Assembly (NCBI GenBank): GCA_050184585.1
Contig: JBFXAF010000003.1
Span: 434,001-498,000, forward strand
Length of the DNA stretch: 64,000 bases
Reading direction: 5' to 3'
DNA from: JBFXAF01 sp050184585
Lineage (GTDB): Bacteria > Pseudomonadota > Alphaproteobacteria > Rhizobiales > Rhizobiaceae
The notes under the pieces were generated by a model. It was not told where the DNA came from, made no database searches, and saw only the letters and a list, made by a program, of their open reading frames with translations. Below are positions 18,001 to 25,838 of this stretch, one piece after another. Made by a program: the position numbers and the translations under genes. Within the stretch, counting starts at the first letter, position 1. Each line of letters starts with the position of its first letter.

Positions 18001-18406
18001 CCGGCAGCGGCCCGGCAAGGGCAACGCCATCTTCATTACGCTCGAGGACGAGGGCGGCATCGCCAACATCGTCATCTGGCAGCGCGATTTCGAGCGTTTC
18101 AGATCGATATACATGGGGTCTCGCTGCATTCGCGTGAGAGGCAGGCTACAGAGCGAGTCGGGCGTCATCCACATCGTGGCCGAGCAAATGGAGGATCTGA
18201 CCCCCTGGCTCGCAGTTCTCTCCGAAAAGGCCGCGGGGATCGACAGCCTGGCGCGCGCCGACGAGGTCAAGCGCCCCGGCACGGACCACCGTCTCAGGCG
18301 TTCGCCTCGTCAACCATTGTCGTCGGGAGCGGTCCAGACACGGGACATCGTGGAGATCGCGCAGGACGCGGGCACGGCGATGCCGAAGGGCCGCAACTTC
18401 CATTGA
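15029..18406 (+). CDS. dnaE2: Error-prone DNA polymerase DnaE2
   Basis: 1125 residues from the ATG at 15029, which overlaps the imuB stop. N-terminal PHP domain starts Y-A-E-F-A-M-Q-S-N-F-S-F-L-R-G-A-S. The C-family polymerase core contains the catalytic PDIDVDF motif at about 387-393, and a helix-hairpin-helix and an OB-fold lie in the last third (V-A-G-L-V-L-V-R-Q-R-P-G-K-G). Length matches the DnaE2 rather than the DnaE1 class. It performs damage-tolerant, mutagenic synthesis with ImuA and ImuB. The start choice excludes an upstream GTG lying inside imuB. Confidence 0.96.
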   Translation: MIAYAEFAMQSNFSFLRGASRPEELVVAAKLLGHVATGLADRNTVAGVVRAWGQSKTIRLSETADAVKLPYHPGCRLVFADGTPDVLAYPRDRKGWGHLCRLLTQANIRDESPKGDPRVYRQDLFEWGVSMSLAVLPTLCADPAGELDFLNALRNRFGRDAVWLAVAPTYAGSDRFRLSQAAAMAASAGVPMMAVNDVLYHAPARRPLQDVLTAIRLNVPVCDAGFELGANAERHLKPPSEMERLFQRHPEALAETIRFAETLGFSLKELQYNYPDEPTESGLPPQEELERLTWIGAADRFPGGVPEKVEKIIRHEIETVRDLKYARYFLTVYNIMKFARSRGILCQGRGSAANSLICYCLEITDVGPDIIDTLFERFISKERNEPPDIDVDFEHERRDEVIEHIYRTYSEKRTALAASVVTYRGRSALRQVAKAMGMSDDVQSALSSSIWGWSDSRLGKKETDAGGLDTADAAARHVIDRANDIMGFPRHLSQHTGGFVITRDRLDEIVPIMKTAMPKRKMVEWDKDDLDAVGLLKIDVLALGMLTCLKRAFLLLEERYRAGDEHGRPLTLATIPPEDSRVYDMICRADTLGVFQIESRAQMSMLPRLKPRRFYDLVIEVAIVRPGPIQGDMVHPYLRRRQRKERPDYVHPELEEILGKTLGVPLFQEQAMKIAIVAGGFKPGEADELRRAMATFKRTGTIGNYRDRLIEGMVRKNYPRDFAERCFRQIEGFGEYGFPESHAAAFALLVYASCWFKTFYPDVFCAAILNSQPMGFYAPAQLVRDAADHGVEIRPVDINLSHWDCALEEAPFDPDEVLEKHGEMRSVIRTRHAVRLGLRQVKGLSARRIEKFIAARGDGYASVRDVWLRSGLDRDEIEHLAHADAFRSIGLDRREALWAVRALDSRAAAENLPLFDRGDLRIPDNEPSATLPVMPLGEHVIHDYRALGLSLKAHPFSFLRQRLDGSGVTPNASLSSVEDGRRVGVAGLVLVRQRPGKGNAIFITLEDEGGIANIVIWQRDFERFRSIYMGSRCIRVRGRLQSESGVIHIVAEQMEDLTPWLAVLSEKAAGIDSLARADEVKRPGTDHRLRRSPRQPLSSGAVQTRDIVEIAQDAGTAMPKGRNFH

Positions 18407-18436
18407 GGCTGCCTAAGCTGGCGCAGCGTGGACCCG

Positions 18437-18649
18437 TCAGCGAGAAGAAGGCGACGTAGCGTCTGGATCGATCCGGCGGGCTTCCGAGGCGAGCATGATG
18501 GGGATGCCGTCGCGTACCGGATAGGCGAGCCTTGCAGCCTCCGACACCAGCTCCGAATGTTCCGGGTCCCATCTGAGCGGGCCCTTGGTCAGCGGACAGG
18601 CGAGCAACTCGAGCAGCCTGGGGTCGATCGTGGCGTCGCGGGTGGACAT
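18437..18649 (-). CDS. Trm112 family protein
   Basis: 70 residues with the signature L-L-E-L-L-A-C-P-L-T-K-G-P-L and A-Y-P-V-R-D-G-I-P-I-M-L. In eukaryotes Trm112 activates methyltransferases; bacterial members are small partners of unknown role. Only one of the zinc-finger cysteines of zinc-binding homologues is present. It lies 7 bp downstream of the Lon-substrate-domain gene on the same strand. Confidence 0.88.
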   Translation of the reverse strand: MSTRDATIDPRLLELLACPLTKGPLRWDPEHSELVSEAARLAYPVRDGIPIMLASEARRIDPDATSPSSR

Positions 18650-18655
18650 TGAGGC

Positions 18656-19327
18656 CTATTGAAGTCCGGGGTTCGCATCATCGCCCTTGCGGGCCAGGGC
18701 GATTTCGGTGATCGCCACAAGCGTCTCCGCCCGCAGCTTCAGATCGGCGGCTTCGAGCAGCGCCTGCTTCTCGGCGGGTCCGTAGGGCGCCATCATGGAC
18801 AATGCGTTGACCAGCGTGGCGTTTTCGGCGCGGCTTACAGAGTCCCAGTCCGCCTGCATGTCGTGCGCGTCCAGATAGGCGCGAAAGATCTTCAAGAGTC
18901 CCTTGCGGTCGACCTCGGCCGCACGCTGCTCCTCCGAGAGGTCGACGGCGAATGGGGTGATCCGGCACCGGCGATAGGGCGCATCCCCCGCCAGCTCCTC
19001 CGCGACGCGATAACGACACACCCCCTGCAGCGAAATGAGATAGCGTCCATCCCCGGTTTCGGCGAACGACGATATCCGTCCCAGACAGCCGACCTGGCAA
19101 AGTTCCGGCTCGCCATCCGCGCGCAACCTGCCATGAAGCTCCGGCTGGATCATGCCGATCAGGCGATCCCCGGCCAGCGCCTCGTCGACCATTTCCAGGT
19201 AGCGCGGTTCGAATATGTTGAGCGGCATCCGTCCACCCGGCAGGAGCAGCGCCGCCGCGAGAGGAAAGATCGGGATGGCGGCCGGAAGGTCCGACACGGT
19301 CCGATAGTGGGCGTTTCCCGCCTGCAC
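18656..19327 (-). CDS. Lon protease substrate-binding-domain protein
   Basis: 223 residues, beginning near I-P-I-F-P-L-A-A-A-L-L-L-P-G-G-R-M-P-L-N-I-F-E-P-R-Y, the start of the Lon N-terminal (PUA-like) domain. There is no ATPase or protease domain, so this is a stand-alone Lon substrate-binding-like protein of unknown role. It lies between cnoX (21 bp upstream) and Trm112 in an apparent operon of proteostasis-related genes. Confidence 0.9.
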   Translation of the reverse strand: MQAGNAHYRTVSDLPAAIPIFPLAAALLLPGGRMPLNIFEPRYLEMVDEALAGDRLIGMIQPELHGRLRADGEPELCQVGCLGRISSFAETGDGRYLISLQGVCRYRVAEELAGDAPYRRCRITPFAVDLSEEQRAAEVDRKGLLKIFRAYLDAHDMQADWDSVSRAENATLVNALSMMAPYGPAEKQALLEAADLKLRAETLVAITEIALARKGDDANPGLQ

Positions 19328-19348
19328 GGCGTCCTCCTTGCCTCGGCG

Positions 19349-20311
19349 TCAGGAGAACAAGAGGGACGACAACTTACGCCGCGCCGCCAGGGTCGCCTCG
19401 TCGGTCGGACCCCAAGCTTCGAAGAACTTCACCAGCTGCGAGCGCGCACCGTCCTCCCGCCATGCACGATCGGCCCTGATGATCCCGAGGAGCAGATCGG
19501 CGGCATCCGTCCGGCGCCCTTCGACATTCCGGATCATGGCCAGATCGAATGCTGCGTCGTGATCCTTCGCGCTGGCGGCAAGCCGGCGCTCGAGCGCCAC
19601 CGGGTCGCCCAGCTTTGCCGCTTCCCGCGCCAGTGCAAGCCGCGTTTGGATGGCTGCGATCGACGGCGCCGCGCGAACGGCTTCCGGCGCTCGGGCGATG
19701 ACGCTTTCGGCTTCGTCCGCCTCGCCGCGGTCCGCGAGCAAGCCCGCAAGCCCGGCGACGGCCTCGACATTGTCGGGCGCCTGGTCGACCAACGCAGCGT
19801 AGATCTCCTCGGCGGCGCCGGCGTCACCGGCCGTCAGAGCCTCAGCCGCGGCGGCGAGGGCTTCCGCGATTCCGTTCTCCGCTTCGCCGGGCCCTGCCAC
19901 GCGCCTGATGAATTCGTTGATCTGCGATTCGGGCACGGCGCCCATGAAGCCATCGACAGGCTGACCATTCTTGAACGCGATGACCGCGGGGATCGACTGG
20001 ATGCCGAGCTGTCCGGCGATCGACGGATGGTCGTCGATGTTCATCTTGACCAGCTTAACCGCGCCGTTCGCTCCGCGTACGGCGTGCTCCAGAGCCGGCG
20101 TCAGCTGCTTGCAGGGTCCGCACCACGGCGCCCAGAAATCGACCAGCACCGGCTGACGACGCGATTCCTGCAACACGTCGCCGGCAAAACCAGCCGTCGT
20201 GGTATCCTTGATCAGGTCGTTGCGCGGCGCTGCCGGCTGCACAGGCCGGTCTCCGAACTCGACGGCGCCATAGCCGCCTTGTTGCGCGAAGGGATTGTTT
20301 CGATCGTTCAT
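19349..20311 (-). CDS. cnoX: Thioredoxin-fold co-chaperone CnoX/YbbN
   Basis: 320 residues. An N-terminal thioredoxin domain has the active-site motif WCGPC (Cys64 and Cys67), followed by a long helical TPR-like C-terminal region. CnoX holds unfolding proteins and hands them to GroEL. E. coli CnoX lacks the CxxC motif, while this protein has both cysteines, so it may also act as a thiol oxidoreductase. It lies in a same-strand run with proX, the Lon-domain gene and Trm112. Confidence 0.9.
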   Translation of the reverse strand: MNDRNNPFAQQGGYGAVEFGDRPVQPAAPRNDLIKDTTTAGFAGDVLQESRRQPVLVDFWAPWCGPCKQLTPALEHAVRGANGAVKLVKMNIDDHPSIAGQLGIQSIPAVIAFKNGQPVDGFMGAVPESQINEFIRRVAGPGEAENGIAEALAAAAEALTAGDAGAAEEIYAALVDQAPDNVEAVAGLAGLLADRGEADEAESVIARAPEAVRAAPSIAAIQTRLALAREAAKLGDPVALERRLAASAKDHDAAFDLAMIRNVEGRRTDAADLLLGIIRADRAWREDGARSQLVKFFEAWGPTDEATLAARRKLSSLLFS

Positions 20312-20376
20312 CTATGCCTCATTCGCGGTCCTGGTGGAGCCGCTGCCCTCATCGGGTCGCCCGCAAGATGTGGCGC

Positions 20377-20871
20377 TCACCCCGTGATTTTCAAGATTGC
20401 GGGCTTGTGCCCGGTTGCTGCAAGGAACCGTACCATGCCGTCGGCGGCGACAGTCGTTGTGGCTTCGTTCGTCAGCGGATGAGCATTGATCGTTCCGGCG
20501 TTCATCAGCGCCTCGTCGATGAAGACGCGGACATGCCCGGCCGAGTCGTTGATGGCGCCGAACAGCGTCACCGCGCCCGGCGTCACTCCGAGCAGCCTCA
20601 TGAGGTGATCGGCATTCGCGAAGGACACCCGCCCCGCGGCGGCGATGACGACATGGATCGTCTTGAGATCGACCACCGCGTCCTCATCGACGCTGACCAA
20701 GAAGAAGTTGTCCTTTTTATCCTTGAGAAACAGGTTCTTCGTGTGCGCTCCATCGATGTGACCACGCAGCGCCTTGGAATCGGCCACGGTGAACAGAGGC
20801 GGGTGATGCACAGTCTTCTGTTCGACGCCGATGTCGGCGAGGAAGGCGAGCAGTTCTGCGGTCGTCTTCAT
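20377..20871 (-). CDS. Prolyl-tRNA editing (YbaK/ProX) deacylase
   Basis: 164 residues from the ATG at 20871. Begins MKTTAELLAFLADIGVEQKT and contains the YbaK/EbsC core motif A-H-T-K-N-L-F-L-K-D-K-K with the conserved lysine. This matches the ProX-type freestanding deacylases that hydrolyse Ala-tRNA(Pro). First gene of the minus-strand group ending with Trm112. Confidence 0.92.
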   Translation of the reverse strand: MKTTAELLAFLADIGVEQKTVHHPPLFTVADSKALRGHIDGAHTKNLFLKDKKDNFFLVSVDEDAVVDLKTIHVVIAAAGRVSFANADHLMRLLGVTPGAVTLFGAINDSAGHVRVFIDEALMNAGTINAHPLTNEATTTVAADGMVRFLAATGHKPAILKITG

Positions 20872-20940
20872 GCGAAGGGTCCGGCGTTCATCCGGCGCCC
20901 GTGTTAGGTGCAAATCGCCTGCAGGCACAAGCGAATTCGC

Positions 20941-20955
20941 GAGGCGAGGCGAGGC
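20941..20955 (+). repeat. Triplicated GAGGC pentamer
   Basis: Three perfect tandem copies of GAGGC between proX and the tRNA promoter. Short and probably neutral; listed because it is the only evident repeat in this 152-bp gap. Confidence 0.4.
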
Positions 20956-20966
20956 GCGATTTACTG

Positions 20967-20995
20967 TTGCATTCGGCCTGCTCTTCCGCCATATA
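20967..20995 (+). promoter_or_regulatory. Putative sigma-70 promoter for tRNA-Gly
   Basis: TTGCAT (20967-20972), a 17-bp spacer, then CATATA (20990-20995), close to the alphaproteobacterial housekeeping promoter. The predicted start is about 20 bp before the tRNA at 21024. There is no other gene nearby for it to serve. Confidence 0.55.
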
Positions 20996-21023
20996 CCGCC
21001 GGCTTGCGGCGTCGGCCGCGCGA

Positions 21024-21098
21024 GCGGGTGTAGCTCAGGGGTAGAGCACAACCTTGCCAAGGTTGGGGTCGAGGGTTCGAATCCCTTCGCCCGCTCCA
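21024..21098 (+). tRNA. tRNA-Gly (anticodon GCC)
   Basis: 75 nt including an encoded CCA. The acceptor arms GCGGGTG and CGCCCGC pair (one T-G wobble). The D arm contains TAGCTCAGGGGTAGAGCA. The anticodon stem CAACC/GGTTG encloses the loop TTGCCAA, giving anticodon GCC. The T arm GAGGGTTCGAATCCCTTC has the GTTCGAATC loop. A promoter-like sequence precedes it. Confidence 0.97.
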
Positions 21099-21173
21099 AA
21101 ATTCTCATGATTGAATGGCTTGGGGCTCGGGTATCCGGGCCTTCTTGCTGTCAGGGCGCGGGAGGATTGCGGA

Positions 21174-22232
21174 TTAGCCGAAGACCGTGCCGTCGAACAG
21201 TTTGCGCGCCGTCCGCAGGATCGCCGCGCGCTCGACCGCACCGTCGTCGCCGACAGTCGCGACGACCGTCATCTCGCCGGTCGGATGCTCGATCGAGAGG
21301 TTCCTGACCCGGCCATCGGGGATAGACGCGAGCGCCTCGGCCGGCCCTTCGGGCAGCAGGCAGGCGGTTGCGACGCTGACGGCCCCCAACACGCCGATCG
21401 CGTCGTGGCACTTGTGCGGGATGAATGTGCGCGTAGAGATCGCGCCGCCGTTTCGGGCGGGCGACACCAGCGTCATCTTGGGCACGGACTTGTCCGTCAC
21501 GTCGCCGAGGTTCATCAACGGTCCAGCCTTCTGCCGTATCGCTTCCAGCCGGCTCCGCAACGATCCGTTCGCCTCCAGCAACTTCGGCGCTTCGTAGCCC
21601 GAGACGCCAAGATCGGCGGCGTCGATCACGACGCAGGGCATGCCATTGTCGATGAGCGTGACTTCGATGCCATCGATCGTGTCGACGGCGCGACCTGTTG
21701 GCAACAGGGCGCCGCAGGTTGATCCCGCCGTATCCTCGAAGGCGATCGGAATCGCGGCGGCGCTTCCCGGGACACCGTCGATCCTCACATTGCCCCCGTA
21801 CGTGACCTCTCCGCCCGGCGTCTCGACGGTTGCCGTCGCGACCTGCCCGGTATTCTCCATGAATATGCGGACGTCGGTCCGTCCCTGACGCGCAGGTACG
21901 ATGCCACGTTCGATGGCGAATGGCGCCACGCCGGCGAGCATGTTGCCGCAGTTCTGCTGGTCGGTCACGATAGGACGGTCGACGAAGACTTGCAGAAACA
22001 GGTAGTCGACGTCGCATCCGGGACGCGACGAGCCCGAAACCACGGCGACTTTCGAAGCCAACGGGTCCGCGCCGCCCATACCGTCGATCTGACGCAGATC
22101 CGGCGAACCCATCATGGCAAGGAGGAAGGCGTCGCGCGCTGTCCGGTCGGCGGGCAGATCGCTGGCGACGAAGTAGCCGCCCTTCGAGGTGCCGCCGCGC
22201 ATCCACATGCAGCGGACCCCGTGGCTAGACAT
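21174..22232 (-). CDS. galD: PrpF-family isomerase, 4-oxalomesaconate tautomerase-like
   Basis: 352 residues. The PrpF/GalD motif at the start (W-M-R-G-G-T-S-K-G-G) and Q-Q-N-C-G-N-M-L mark this diaminopimelate-epimerase-fold isomerase family. In gallate degradation GalD converts the keto to the enol form of 4-oxalomesaconate. Its assignment here rests mainly on the neighbours, which look like galC and galB. Its start overlaps the galC-like stop by 8 bp, so the genes are translationally coupled. A PrpF methylaconitate isomerase is the alternative, but no prp genes are present. Confidence 0.75.
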   Translation of the reverse strand: MSSHGVRCMWMRGGTSKGGYFVASDLPADRTARDAFLLAMMGSPDLRQIDGMGGADPLASKVAVVSGSSRPGCDVDYLFLQVFVDRPIVTDQQNCGNMLAGVAPFAIERGIVPARQGRTDVRIFMENTGQVATATVETPGGEVTYGGNVRIDGVPGSAAAIPIAFEDTAGSTCGALLPTGRAVDTIDGIEVTLIDNGMPCVVIDAADLGVSGYEAPKLLEANGSLRSRLEAIRQKAGPLMNLGDVTDKSVPKMTLVSPARNGGAISTRTFIPHKCHDAIGVLGAVSVATACLLPEGPAEALASIPDGRVRNLSIEHPTGEMTVVATVGDDGAVERAAILRTARKLFDGTVFG

Positions 22233-22896
22233 ACTTAAGTCCCTTCGCGGCGAGCTTCTGGCGCATGCCGTAAAGATCGAGACCAAGTTCGCCCGCGGCA
22301 AGCCTCCGCCGCTTGTCTTCCTCGGCTGCCACACGCTCTCGCGCGGCACCTAGCACCGAAGCCGCTTCCTCGCGCCGTACAACGCAGACCCCGTCGTCGT
22401 CTGCGACGATGACGTCGCCGGGATTGACCATTGCTCCCGCGCAGACGATGGGTACGTTCACCGAGCCCAGCGTCTCCTTTACCGTTCCTTGCGCGAAGAT
22501 GGCTTTCGACCAGACGGGGAACTGCATCTCCTTGAGATCGCGCACGTCGCGAACCCCGGCGTCGATGACCAGGCCCCGGCCGCCCCGCGCCATGGCCGAG
22601 GTCGCGAGGAGATCGCCGAAATAGCCGTCCTCGGAGGGACTCGTCGGAGCCAGGACAAGGAGGTCGCCGTCCTTGATCTGCTCGATCGCCACATGCATCA
22701 TCCAGTTGTCGCCGGGCGGAGCTGAAATCGTCACCGCGGACGCGGCAATCCTCGCTCCCGGATAGATCGGACGCATGTAGGAAGCGAGCAGCCCCTTGCG
22801 GCCCTGAGCCTCGTGCACGGTCGCTACGCCGCATTCGCCGAGAGCCGCGATGACCGCTGCGTCTGCGCGAGCGATATTCTGGACGACCACACTCAT
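22225..22896 (-). CDS. galC: RraA-like 4-carboxy-4-hydroxy-2-oxoadipate aldolase
   Basis: 223 residues. RraA/HMG aldolase fold: the motif V-I-D-A-G-V-R-D near residue 115 carries the Arg and Asp of the metal-dependent active site. The C-terminus E-L-G-L-D-L-Y-G-M-R matches CHA aldolases (LigK/ProA/GalC), which split 4-carboxy-4-hydroxy-2-oxoadipate into pyruvate and oxaloacetate and can decarboxylate oxaloacetate. The ATG overlaps the upstream stop by 4 bp (22893-22896). Confidence 0.85.
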   Translation of the reverse strand: MSVVVQNIARADAAVIAALGECGVATVHEAQGRKGLLASYMRPIYPGARIAASAVTISAPPGDNWMMHVAIEQIKDGDLLVLAPTSPSEDGYFGDLLATSAMARGGRGLVIDAGVRDVRDLKEMQFPVWSKAIFAQGTVKETLGSVNVPIVCAGAMVNPGDVIVADDDGVCVVRREEAASVLGAARERVAAEEDKRRRLAAGELGLDLYGMRQKLAAKGLKYV

Positions 22897-23630
22897 GCGC
22901 GGCCCTCCGTGGGGACGAGGGTTTCGACGACATGCGGGAACACCGCTTCATAGGCCTCGCCATGGACGATCGCCTTGTCGGAGTTGCGCGCCGCTTGAAC
23001 GCCGCGCTGCTGCGCGACCCTGGTGTAGTAGTCCCAGAGATGTTCCTGCCCGGCCATGCACTCGATCGCCGCGCGCTTCCTGTCCCACACCGGCGTGATG
23101 TCCAACAGCACGTTCGGCATCCATCGGCACTGTTCCGGCTGATGGGGCTCGAACAGCAGCACCTGCGGCGCGCCGAGGACCTTGGCGCCCGGCTCGTGTC
23201 CGTGCGCCTGGGCGATGATGCGGGCATGCTGCGTGAATTCGCTGACCAGCGGATGGTCGCGGTTATAGGGGTCCTCGCGCGAATGCGTCAGCGCGAATGC
23301 CGGGCGCAGCGTCCGATAGAGGTTCGCCAGGCGGTACAGCGCGTTGTCCGGCAGCGATATCGGATAGTCGCCGAGATCCCAGAACTGGATGTCGGCGACG
23401 CCGAGCGCTTCGGCGGCGTTCTCGGCCTCCCTGCGACGCTCGGCCTTGACCCGGTCGAGCGTCATGCCGTCATGCCGCCAGAGTTTCGCGCTCTCGCCAC
23501 GCTCGCCGAAAGAAAGGCAGACCACGGTCACCGCAAGGCCCTGCGCCGCATGCAGCGCGATCGCACCTCCTGCCCGCCACACGAAATCCGCCGAATGCGC
23601 GCTGACCACCAGCGCGGTCTTGGCTGTCAT
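22893..23630 (-). CDS. galB: PIG-L family hydrolase, 4-oxalomesaconate hydratase-like
   Basis: 245 residues. PIG-L/LmbE fold: the N-terminal V-S-A-H-S-A-D-F-V-W motif gives the zinc ligands His12 and Asp15 in an AHxxD variant of the usual HPDD. The E-F-T-Q-H-A-R region supplies a further His. Pseudomonas putida GalB, a 4-oxalomesaconate hydratase, belongs to this family, and the flanking aldolase and tautomerase support the same role. A generic N-deacetylase is the alternative. It starts 1 bp after the dioxygenase stop. Confidence 0.78.
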   Translation of the reverse strand: MTAKTALVVSAHSADFVWRAGGAIALHAAQGLAVTVVCLSFGERGESAKLWRHDGMTLDRVKAERRREAENAAEALGVADIQFWDLGDYPISLPDNALYRLANLYRTLRPAFALTHSREDPYNRDHPLVSEFTQHARIIAQAHGHEPGAKVLGAPQVLLFEPHQPEQCRWMPNVLLDITPVWDRKRAAIECMAGQEHLWDYYTRVAQQRGVQAARNSDKAIVHGEAYEAVFPHVVETLVPTEGRA

Positions 23631-23631
23631 T

Positions 23632-24600
23632 TCAAAGCTCCTCCTTGCCCGTCACAGGCGGCGTCCCGTGTGTGTGGAAACTTGGAATGGTCTTCAGCCC
23701 CCAGGCCTGGCCCTTCTTCCGCTCGGCTTCGGTCCAGGTGACTGTCTGCCAATCGGGCTGGAGAATCAGCCGCGCGCCGGCATTCGCAACTTCGATCCGG
23801 TTGCCGGCCGGCTCGTAGACATACAGAAAGAACGTTCCCTGGATGGCGTGCCTGTGGGGGCCGGTCTCGATGAAGACGCCGTTCTCGAGAAAGACGTCGG
23901 CCGCCCTGAGAACGTCGTCACGCTGATCGACGGCGTAGGTGAGATGGTGGAAGCGCCCGCGCGCGCCCGAATGATCTTCGGTGACGGCGACGTCGTAACT
24001 CTTGTTGTTGACGGTGAACCAGCAACCGCCGAGCCGACCATTGTCGAGCTGGATCTGTTCGGTCACGCGGCTGCCGAGCGCGCCGGTCATGAAGTCGCGC
24101 ATGGCGGAAACATCGGTCGCGAGCAGGTTGAAGTGGTCGATCCGCCGCACCGCCGCACCACGCGCGTGGAATCGCTGGGCGACGTTCTTGAGCGCCGGCC
24201 TTTCCGCTTCAGGCGCTTCGTACTTCCGCGTTTCGTAGTAGAGTTCGAACATGTGCCCGTCCGGACTGCTGAACCGATACGAGGGGCCATGTCCCATATC
24301 GCCATCGGTCCACCCGATGCCGCAACCCATGGCCGCAATCGCGGCGACGCGCCGCTCGAGCGCCGGCCGGGATGTCGTGCGGTAGCTCGCATGGACCATT
24401 CCAGTCGTATCGGCGGCCGTCAGCTTGAGCGAATGAAACTCGTAGTCGTCCCACCCCCGCAGGTAGATCGAATCGCCTTCCCGACCACTCTCGGTCAGAC
24501 CGTAGATCCTGACGAAGAAGTCGAGGCTTTCCTCGGGCCGATTGGTGAGCAGTTCGACATGGCCGAGATGCGCGACGTCGAAACCCGGTTCTTCCGACAT
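23632..24600 (-). CDS. Type I extradiol (XylE-like) ring-cleavage dioxygenase
   Basis: 322 residues, two tandem VOC domain pairs. Metal ligands align with catechol 2,3-dioxygenase: His156 in R-I-D-H-F, His218 or His219 in R-F-H-H-L, and Glu270 in N-R-I-E-V. Second-shell His210 and the H-R-H region near 249-251 are also present, so the enzyme looks active. It should cleave a catechol next to one hydroxyl using Fe(II) and O2. It is the first gene of the meta-cleavage cluster. Its substrate is unknown, but downstream galBCD-like genes predict a carboxylated product. Confidence 0.82.
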   Translation of the reverse strand: MSEEPGFDVAHLGHVELLTNRPEESLDFFVRIYGLTESGREGDSIYLRGWDDYEFHSLKLTAADTTGMVHASYRTTSRPALERRVAAIAAMGCGIGWTDGDMGHGPSYRFSSPDGHMFELYYETRKYEAPEAERPALKNVAQRFHARGAAVRRIDHFNLLATDVSAMRDFMTGALGSRVTEQIQLDNGRLGGCWFTVNNKSYDVAVTEDHSGARGRFHHLTYAVDQRDDVLRAADVFLENGVFIETGPHRHAIQGTFFLYVYEPAGNRIEVANAGARLILQPDWQTVTWTEAERKKGQAWGLKTIPSFHTHGTPPVTGKEEL

Positions 24601-24807
24601 CTCCCGACTCCCGTGGAACCTCGTTGGATCGACGCAGGATAGAACGCGAGGTGACGACGCGCCAATCGAAACCCGGCCTCGAGGCATGATTGAACGTTAG
24701 GGCGAAGCGAAATGTCCGTCGAGGGTCGCCTGCACTGGCACGATCGCGATCGAATCGGCGGATGCGATAGTGCTTCGCTGACCGAGGCGCGCATGCTAGG
24801 CCGCGCC

Positions 24808-25830
24808 ATGGCGCAGAAGAGAGCTTCCGAGGTGGACGCCTGGTTGGCGAGGCCAGACCCCGCCATGTCCGTCATCCTGTTCTATGGTCCGGACCAAGGG
24901 CTGGTGGCGGAGCGCGCCAAGGTGTTGGCCGTGCGAAGCGGCGCGGCGCTCGACGATCCATTCTCCGTCAGCCGACTGGACGCGACGGAACTCGAACGTC
25001 AGCCAGGCCGGCTTCTGGATGAGGTCTCCGCCATACCCATGTTCGCAGATCGGCGTCTCGTTTGGATCAGAGGGGCCGGACCGCAAAAGTCGCTCGCCGA
25101 GGACATTTCCATCGTCGCGAAGACACGGTCCTCACAAACTCTGGTGATCGTGGAGGCTGGCGATCTCCGCAAGACAGCGCCCCTGCGCAACGCCGTGGAG
25201 TCGGCTCGTTCGGCGATCGCACTGCCTTGCTATCAGGACGAGATGCGATCGATCGACGCACTGATCGATGAGGGATTGCGGGGCTTCACGATCGAAACGG
25301 ACGCGCGTGATGCCATGAAAGCCGTTCTCGGGGGCGACAGGCTCGTGATCAGGTCCGAACTCGAAAAGCTGGCCGTGTATGCGGCCGGCCGCTCGGAGAT
25401 ATCCAAGGCCGACGTTGAATCGGTGCTGGCGGATGTGCCTGCCGCGTCCGTCGATGCTGTCATCGATGCTGTGTTCGCGGGACGTGCGGATGCTTTCGAG
25501 CGCGCCTATTCCAAGGCTGCCGCAACGGGACAGGCGCAGGCGGTGCTTCTCGCCGCCTGCCGCGCCGCTCAGTCCTTGCATCTCGCCCGCGCCGCGATGG
25601 TCGAGCGACGACTGGCCGCGTCGGCGGCGCTGGCATTGGTCCGTCCGCCCCTGTTTGGCTCGCGGCGGACGCTGGCGGAAGGGGCGCTGTCGCGCTACTC
25701 GACCGAAACTCTCGCAGCCGGGCTTCGGCGACTCAACGCGGCCGTCCTCGATTCGCGGCGCAGACCCGAACTGACGGACGCGATCGGGCGTCAGGCGATT
25801 CTGGGATTCTTGTTGGGTGGGCGTAGATAG
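24808..25830 (+). CDS. holA: DNA polymerase III subunit delta
   Basis: 340 residues from the ATG at 24808 (MAQKRASEVDAWLARPDPA), the usual rhizobial start; an in-frame ATG 96 bp upstream is rejected. N-terminal AAA+-like fold starts V-I-L-F-Y-G-P-D-Q-G-L-V-A-E-R-A; the helical C-terminal clamp-loader domain follows. HolA opens the beta clamp within the clamp loader. The stop is 9 bp from the convergent parB stop. The upstream lptE gene that normally precedes holA in relatives is not present here. Confidence 0.9.
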   Translation: MAQKRASEVDAWLARPDPAMSVILFYGPDQGLVAERAKVLAVRSGAALDDPFSVSRLDATELERQPGRLLDEVSAIPMFADRRLVWIRGAGPQKSLAEDISIVAKTRSSQTLVIVEAGDLRKTAPLRNAVESARSAIALPCYQDEMRSIDALIDEGLRGFTIETDARDAMKAVLGGDRLVIRSELEKLAVYAAGRSEISKADVESVLADVPAASVDAVIDAVFAGRADAFERAYSKAAATGQAQAVLLAACRAAQSLHLARAAMVERRLAASAALALVRPPLFGSRRTLAEGALSRYSTETLAAGLRRLNAAVLDSRRRPELTDAIGRQAILGFLLGGRR

Positions 25831-25838
25831 AATGCCGG

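Noticed and set aside
18659..20482. Long plus-strand frame across the Lon-domain and cnoX genes
   Set aside because: Antisense shadow of two recognised genes on the minus strand.
21024..24600. tRNA-Gly as an attachment site for an island carrying the aromatic cluster
   Set aside because: No direct repeat of the tRNA 3' end is found beyond 24600 and no integrase gene is nearby.
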